Of a stretch of 64,000 nucleotides of DNA, positions 58,301-64,000 are shown one piece after another (within the stretch, counting starts at the first letter, position 1; every line of letters begins with the position of its first letter). A program made the position numbers and the translations under genes. This stretch comes from Haberlea rhodopensis. Taxonomy: Eukaryota > Streptophyta > Magnoliopsida > Lamiales > Gesneriaceae. The notes beneath the pieces were generated by a model that saw only the letters and a program-made list of their open reading frames with translations, had not been told where the DNA came from and did not search any database. The stretch is from assembly GCA_907163345.1 (NCBI GenBank), contig CAJQUN010000141.1, positions 124,001 through 188,000 on the forward strand, read 5' to 3'.

Positions 58301-59285
58301 GAACCTTGTGTCTACAAGAAGGTCAGTGGGAGCATAATTATCTTCCTAATATTGTATGTAGATGTCATACTTCTAATTGAGAATGATATCCCTGCCTTAC
58401 AATCGGTGAAGATTTGGCTAGGGAATTGTTTTTCTATGAAAGACTTGGGTGAAGCCACCTATGTATTAGGTATCAAGATCTATAGAGATAGATCAAGAAG
58501 ATTGATTGGCCTAAGTCAAAGTACATACATAGACAAAGTGCTAAACCGGTTTAGCATGCAAGAATCAAAGAAAGGATTCGTGCCTATGACACATGGAATA
58601 CATCTCTCGAAGGATCAGTGTCCTTCAACACCAGATGAGAGACAACGCATGAGTAAGATTCCATATGCATCAGCTATTGGATCTATCATGTATGCCATGA
58701 TATGTACTCGTCACGATGTCTCGTATGCTTTGAGCATGACGAGCAGATATCATGTTGATCCAGGTGAATGTCACTGGATTGCAGTCAAGAATATCCTGAA
58801 GTACTTGAGAAGAAGTAAGGATACATTCTTGATTTATGGAGGTGAGGAAGAGCTAAATGTAATAGGTTACACTGATGCAAACTTCCAAACCGACAAAGTT
58901 GATTTCCGATCACAATCAGGATATGTGTTTTGCCTAAATGGAGGTGCTGTAAGCTGGAAGAGTTCAAAGCAAGAGACAGTAGCCGATTCTACAACTGAAG
59001 CTGAATACATTGCTGCCTCAGATGCAGCAAAGGAAGCTGTTTGGATCAAGAAGTTCATTTCTGAACTTGGAGTGATGCCTAGCATACTAGATCCGATTGA
59101 ACTCTATTGTGACAACAATGGAGCCATCGCATTGGGTAAGGAACCTAGATCTCACCAAAGATCCAAGCACATACTTCGGCGCTTTCATTTCATTCGAGAA
59201 ATCGTTGAAAGATGAGATGTTAAAATATGCAAAGTACCAACAGATGATAATGTATCTGACCCATTGACGAAGCCACTGTCACAGT
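55384..59285 (+). pseudogene. Copia-2 gag-pol polyprotein (broken)
   Basis: ATG at 55384 (MASNNVTST...). Gag with ALFQCRMVEGTFV and SFSLDQELA-type region, knuckle CFHCSETGHWKRNC (56140), protease WVLDTGCGSHI (56280), integrase zinc part HCRLGH...CESCLMGK (56690-56805), core DVCGP/DDFSR and SDRGGEY, RT with YKWIFKKKTDMDG (57900), the catalytic motif reading YVDV instead of YVDD (58358), RNase H TDANF and ADSTTEAEYIAA (58985) and SKHI. Breaks: about four bases lost near 55440, TGA at 56031, one A lost near 56380, TGA at 56744, TAG at 57089, TGA at 59213. Open without a break for 675 codons from 57188. Role as in other copia elements. Confidence 0.93.
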
Positions 59286-59347
59286 AGAAGCATGATCGTC
59301 ATACTAGATCTCTAGGCATTAACTATATGTCTGATTGGTCTTAGTGC

Positions 59348-59378
59348 AAGTGGGAGATTTGTTGGGATATTCCCTAAG
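59348..59378 (+). other. Copia-2 purine tract and 19-bp 3' LTR stub
   Basis: AAGTGGGAGATT (59348-59359), then TGTTGGGATATTCCCTAAG (59360-59378), where G4 begins with TGTAAGGACCC. CTAAG (59374-59378) is the likely G4 target site. Confidence 0.88.
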
Positions 59379-60879
59379 TGTAAGGACCCTAATCCTTAAG
59401 TACGGAATCAAGGCATAATAGAGCTATCATAATAATCAGAGTGTAAAAGAACGTGTTGAGTTTATGAGCTTAAGCATTACATGCCAAAAATAAGGACTAC
59501 CAAATGGATTAATTACATTCCAATCAATGAATGTGTTCAACTATAGTTTTATACTACTCCTAGAGTAGTTACTATCCAAAATAATCCTGTCATTTCTGCC
59601 TCAAAAGAATTCTTAAAAAGGCTCACCACCTCAACCCGCTCAAGCCCTTCTATCATGCCAAAAAGGTACCTACAAGGACAACCCCCAAACATGAGCAATA
59701 ATAATCATTCATATTCAACACAATATGAAGATAAAGTGTAAATGCATAATCATAATAAAACACTTCCTGTTTATCCCATGCATTTCAAACGCTTCCCGTT
59801 TGGTTGTCCCTGTACCATAACTCATGAGTATAATCAATAGATTATTTTTAATGGTCTAAACATGTCATGACATATACCATCTCATCAATACCAAATACTG
59901 ATCACCAATCCCTAGTCTGTCCATCACAATGTATTTTAATGCCCCTCGCTTATTTACATATAGGCGGCATAGGATAACCTCGCTTCAATGGACATGCGGG
60001 ACTCCCACCCCTCGCCTCACATTGAGCGGCAAATACCCTTTCCTCGCCCTATATGATAACCACGCTCAAATGTGACATGCGGCGCTCCCACCCCTCGCTT
60101 CACATTTAGCGGAACCAAACAAATAGCGGCAAGCATTAAAATCATCAAGGGATGACCACGACTCATGGGATGTGCACCAATAATCATCATATGCATCTAT
60201 AAACATCATGCATAACATGTATTTGCATCCACAATGCAATACCACATATATACTCGCATCCACAATGCATAAACAATGAGTATATAAGATACATGTACCG
60301 TTGGGTGCCCGTACGTCCACTACGTACCTTTCCAAAAGTGGATTTGATATGGCTTCAGTTCCTTGGTTGTGTTGCTACCTGGGATGGTTCTCTTGGGGAT
60401 CTCAAATCACCCAATAAACTCCACAAATCAAGATTTTGCAAGGACTTCTCTTCACCCCAAAGCTGGAACTCAAAAATGAGGGGAAGGGTTTGTGTGGGAA
60501 TGATTTTGGTAAAGTAAAATGAATTGGTAAAGGTGGGGGGTTATAAGGGTTGGGTTTAATTAAAATAGGGTGCATCCCACAATACCACGGTGTATAAAAC
60601 ACCCCAACATGATATTTAAAAGCATAACACCACTATGCTCCACAATTACAAATAAATGCATGTTTCCTCAAAAATGACTACCCACACATGAAGTTATTAA
60701 AACACCCCAAATATCTAACATGCATCACATGCACCCTGAAATGCAACCCGATCACATCTACCATGTGACTAAACATTTCAACATAATAATTCCAACACAT
60801 AATTAATTACCATCATAATTAATCATATAAACACAATTAAATGCACCAAGTTGCAATTAATCATTTCGGGGATATCACA
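59379..60879 (-). repeat. G4 3' LTR (1,501 bp, internally deleted)
   Basis: Reads TGTAAGGACCC...GATATCACA on plus. The region from the GTACG block (60305) to a CT/GT tract is shortened: where G2 has the GT-rich tract and palindrome array, G4 goes from CCTTGGTTGTGTTGCTACC straight to CTTGGGGATCTCAAATCACCC. About 0.6 kb and all CGATCGATCG sites are missing. Confidence 0.93.
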
Positions 60880-60900
60880 ATACTCCCCTACTTATAAGAT
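60880..60900 (-). other. Polypurine tract of G4
   Basis: On minus: TATAAGTAGGGGAGTAT just before the LTR start; same as G2. Confidence 0.75.
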
Positions 60901-60999
60901 TTCGTCCTCGAAATCACATGCACTTACCCGAAAAAGGAAACTAAACATAAACACATACCAGAGAATAGTTCCGGGTAGTGCTGCACCATATGCCGCTCC

Positions 61000-63900
61000 G
61001 TCTCCCACGTAGCCTCCTCGACACCCCTGCGATCCCACTGAATCTCTACCATCGGTATCACTTTGTTCCGAAGTCTACGGTCTGCTCGATCAGAATTCTG
61101 ACAGGCCGTTCCACATAAGACACATCGGATTCCAACTGATCTTCGGAAGGCTGTAACACATGAGATGGATCCGGCTCATACTTCCGCAGCATCGATACAT
61201 GAAACACATCATGTATACCAGATAAAGAAGGCGGCAAAGCCAGTCGGTAAGCTAAGGTGCCAATGCGCTGCAAAATCTCGTACGGTCCAACATACCTCGG
61301 AGACAGTTTCCCGCGCATCCCAAATCGCACAACGCCCCTGAAAGGCGAGATCTTCAAAAAGACCTTATCTCCCAACTGAAATTCCAACGGTCTCCGCCGT
61401 TTATTTGCATAAGCTGCCTGTCTGTCCTGGGCCGCTTTCATTTTCTACCTTATTGTCTTTATCTTTTCTTCCATCTCCCGAATCAACTCCGGTCCTCCGA
61501 CCGATCTGCGGTCCAAATCATCCAACACAAGAGTGATCTACACCGTCTGCCATAAAGAGCTTCAAACGGAACCATCTGAATACTCGCCTGGTAGCTATTG
61601 TTATAAGAAAACTCTACCAAAGGCACTGAATCCTGCCAAGAGGCATCGAACTCCAAAACACAAGCTCTCAACATGTCCTCGAGCGTCTGAATAGTGCGCT
61701 CGGTCTGGCCATCCGTCTGAGGATGATAAGCAGTGCTCAATCTGACTTCAGTTCCCAAGGCTGACTGAAGGCCTTCCCAGAAATGAGATGTGAATCGCGG
61801 ATCTCGATCTGACACTATGGAAACGGGGATCCCATGCAATCTCACCACATCTCTAATATACAACTGCGCCATCCTCAAAAGGTGAAAGTCATGCTATAGG
61901 GGATAAAATGAGCTACCTTGGTCAATCGATCCACGATCACCCAAATAGCATCGAAGCCTGAAGCACTCCTCGGCAAATGAGTCACGAAGTCCATGGAAAT
62001 GTGTTCCCACTTCCACTTCGGTATCTCCAAGCTTCTCAATTCGCCGCCAGGTCTCTGTCTCTCTGCCTTAACCTGCTGGCAGATCAAACACCTCTTGACA
62101 AAAGCAACGACGTCACTCTTCATTCTCTTCCACCAAAACTGACCACGCAGATCTTTATACATCTTTTTCCCGCCTGGGTGGATGCTAAGCCTGCTATTAT
62201 GAGCTCGCTCTAAGATCCCTTTACGCAACTCCGGCGTACTCGGAACCACCCAACGGTTACCCAATCTCAAGGATCCGTCGTCGGCCACTCTGAACTTCGT
62301 TGGCTGACCAAGATGTACTAAAGATAACCACCTCTGAACCTCATCATCTGCCCTCTGAGCTCTCCTGATGTTCTCATAAATATCTTGCTCGGCTAGCAAA
62401 GTCGATACATACACAGGCGATGCATCTACGTCAAAATCATAGCCCAGATGGCAATAGGAGGTCATCATAGCCGACAAATGGATGACGTCCTCAGCAGAAC
62501 TCCTCACTTTCCGGCTCAAAGCGTCTGCTGTCAAATTGGCTTTCCCCGGATGGTACTCTATCTCGCAATCATAGTCCTTGAGTAGGTCCATCCATCTCCT
62601 CTGCATCATGTTCAGCTCTGCCTGAGTGAATAAAAACTTGAGGCTTTTGTGATCCGTGTATATGGTAAACGACGTACCATACAAATAATGCCTCCAAATC
62701 TTCAGGGCGAAGATGATAGCCGCCAATTCCAAGTCATGAACTGGATATCTGGTCTCATGCGGCTTCAAATGCCTCGATGCATAAGCTACCACATGCTTAT
62801 CTTGCATCAGAACACACCCAAGGCCCTGCAGTGATGCATCAGTATACAAAACAAATCTGGAGTTCTCCGTAGGGATCACTAACACTGGCGCAGTCGTCAA
62901 CCGGTGCTTCAACTCCTGGAAGCTCTCCTCACAAGCTTCTGACCAAAAGAATGGTACACCCTTCTGGGTCAACTGTGTCAACGGCTTGGCAATCTTCGAA
63001 AAGCCCTCGACGAAGCGTCGATAATATCCGGCCAAACCAAGGAAGCTCCGAATCTCAGGCACAGAAGTGGGGGCAGCCCACTCCATCACAACTTCGATCT
63101 TCCTGGGATCCACTGATATTCCGCTGCTCGATATGACATGGCCCAGAAATACTACACTGCTCAACCAAAACTCACACTTACTGAGCTTGGCATACAATTG
63201 GTGATCTCTGAGGATCTGGAGCACTGTCCTCAAGTGTTTCACATGTTCCTCCTCACTCCGGGAGTAGATGAGAATGTCGTCAATAAACACAATGACGAAC
63301 TGATCAAGATACGGCTGAAACACCCTGTTCATCAGACTCATAAAGACTGCTGGAGCATTCGTCACGCCGAACGGCATCACTAGGAACTCATAATGTCCAT
63401 ATCGGGTCCGGAATGCTGTCTTCTGCACATCTTCTTCTCTGACTCGAATCTGATGATATCCGGATCTCAAATCAATCTTGCTATACACCCTGGTACCTTG
63501 CAACTGATCAAACAGATCGTCGATCCTTGGAAGAGGATACTTGTTCTTCACTGTAGCCTTATTCAGTTGCCGGTAATCGATGCACAACCGCATCGAGCCG
63601 TCCTTCTTCTTCACAAAGAGAACTGGTGCGCCCCATGGCGACACGCTCGGGCGTATATATCCCTTGTCAAGGAGATCCTGCAACTGCTCTTTCAACTCTC
63701 TCAATTCCGCTGATGCCATCCTATAAGGTGCACGAGAGATAGCGGATGTCCCTGGCAACAGCTCGATCCCAAACTCAACTTCCCTAGCCGGTGGGAATCC
63801 TGGGATCTCTTCTGGGAATACATCAGCAAACTCTGCTACCACTGGCACATCCTCAACTCTTAGTTCTTTATTCTTCCCAGACGTGTCCATGGCATAGATG

Positions 63901-64000
63901 AGATAACCCGTGTGTCCACGTTCCAACAACTGAGTCATCTTGATCGCTGACATCAACGGAATCTTCGCACGAGAACCGTTGCCATAGAAAGTCCATTGAC
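61000..64000 (-). pseudogene. G4 pol (RT, RNase H, integrase, chromodomain-like end)
   Basis: Open from the window edge at 64000 down to 61875 (protease end, RT with VFIDDIL, RNase H YTDAS, integrase start with CLICQ and KVAHFIPYSMTFT). Then: loss of one T near 61878 creating a stop, continuation 61878-61483 with HPQTDGQTE, loss of one G near 61530, TAG near 61447 where G2 has CAG, continuation 61441-61058, and loss of one G near 61092 before the chromodomain-like end. Compared with G2 the integrase start lacks the 11408 frameshift, so the two copies are complementary in their breaks. Confidence 0.92.

Larger units (their letters stand above)
52121..59378 (+). mobile_element. Copia-2: Ty1/copia element with truncated 3' LTR
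   Basis: 5' LTR 52121-53595, primer site, leader, gag-pol in copia order (protease, integrase, RT, RNase H), purine tract and a 19-bp stub of the 3' LTR cut by G4. Inserted in the G3 RT; left flank ATAGT. RT/RNase H sequence is of the Tork/Tnt1-like broad group; finer placement needs a tree. Dead: several stops, two frameshifts and a changed RT active site. Confidence 0.93.
59379..64000 (-). mobile_element. G4: Tekay-like Ty3 element, minus strand (cut by window edge)
   Basis: 3' LTR 59379-60879, purine tract and pol up to the window end. Protein nearly identical to G2 (for example the RT and RNase H blocks), so recently active family. Interior breaks are mostly single-base losses. Gag and 5' LTR lie outside. 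Confidence 0.93.

Overview
The window is TE-rich plant nuclear DNA. I infer this from a 12-exon, group IV type calcium-dependent protein kinase gene with GT-AG introns, embedded in nested LTR retrotransposons of plant lineages: Tekay-like chromoviruses, a Tat/Ogre-like Ty3 element, an Athila-like relic, Ty1/copia elements, a gag-only SIRE-like copia derivative and a non-autonomous hAT element. The species cannot be named from sequence alone; a eudicot is likely. No rRNA, tRNA or CRISPR is present.

Layout. 1-2022: minus-strand LTR of a Tekay-like element (G0), cut by the window edge and inserted in the gag of an older minus-strand relative (G1, 2023-3300 and 14860-16256). 3301-14854: a young plus-strand Tekay-like chromovirus (G2) inserted into the LTR of G1 with a perfect TCACT target duplication. 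G2 carries an internal 2,558-bp duplication (LTR 3' part + primer site + gag) and a nearly intact gag-pol. 16257-20500: low-information intergenic DNA with one Athila-like RNase H relic. 20509-21255: hAT MITE with an 8-bp target duplication, 0.47 kb upstream of the kinase gene (21726-26080), the only host gene. 28875-41671: degenerate copia element with 0.4-kb LTRs, split by a gag-only minus-strand element (32046-37230, TSD TGGTA). 42600-47650: Tat/Ogre-like pol remnant followed by a ~96-bp satellite-like array. 47651-52120: decayed Tekay-like element (G3), cut in its reverse transcriptase by a second copia (52121-59378), whose 3' LTR is in turn cut by a minus-strand Tekay-like element (G4, 59379 to the window end).

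Most interesting signal: the LTRs of four Tekay-like copies (G0, G1, G2, G3) each carry an array of eight 10-bp palindromes (CGATCGATCG or close variants) in a fixed 2-4-2 arrangement with ~21-bp pitch (two helical turns) and two longer gaps of ~42 and ~50 bp. In G1, G2 and G3 the order of gaps is the same although much of the spacer sequence has diverged; in G0 the two gaps are in the other order. In G0, G2 and G3 the array starts at nearly the same distance (728-760 bp) from the LTR start, about 400-480 bp downstream of a TATA-like box, so probably in the transcribed leader. A further ~20-bp-phased set lies just outside the G1 LTR, and the LTR of the unrelated gag-only element has its own 21-22-bp-phased dyad array (ATCGCCT..AGGCGAT) sharing the GCGATC half-site. 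Spacing held better than spacer sequence suggests a multi-site protein-binding platform or an RNA-pairing leader element; a decayed minisatellite is the main alternative.

Data caution: at 6656-6770 the sequence alternates short patches of gag and LTR, and the adjoining gag copy has several homopolymer indels. This looks like a consensus or assembly artefact, so the G2 duplication should be treated with care.
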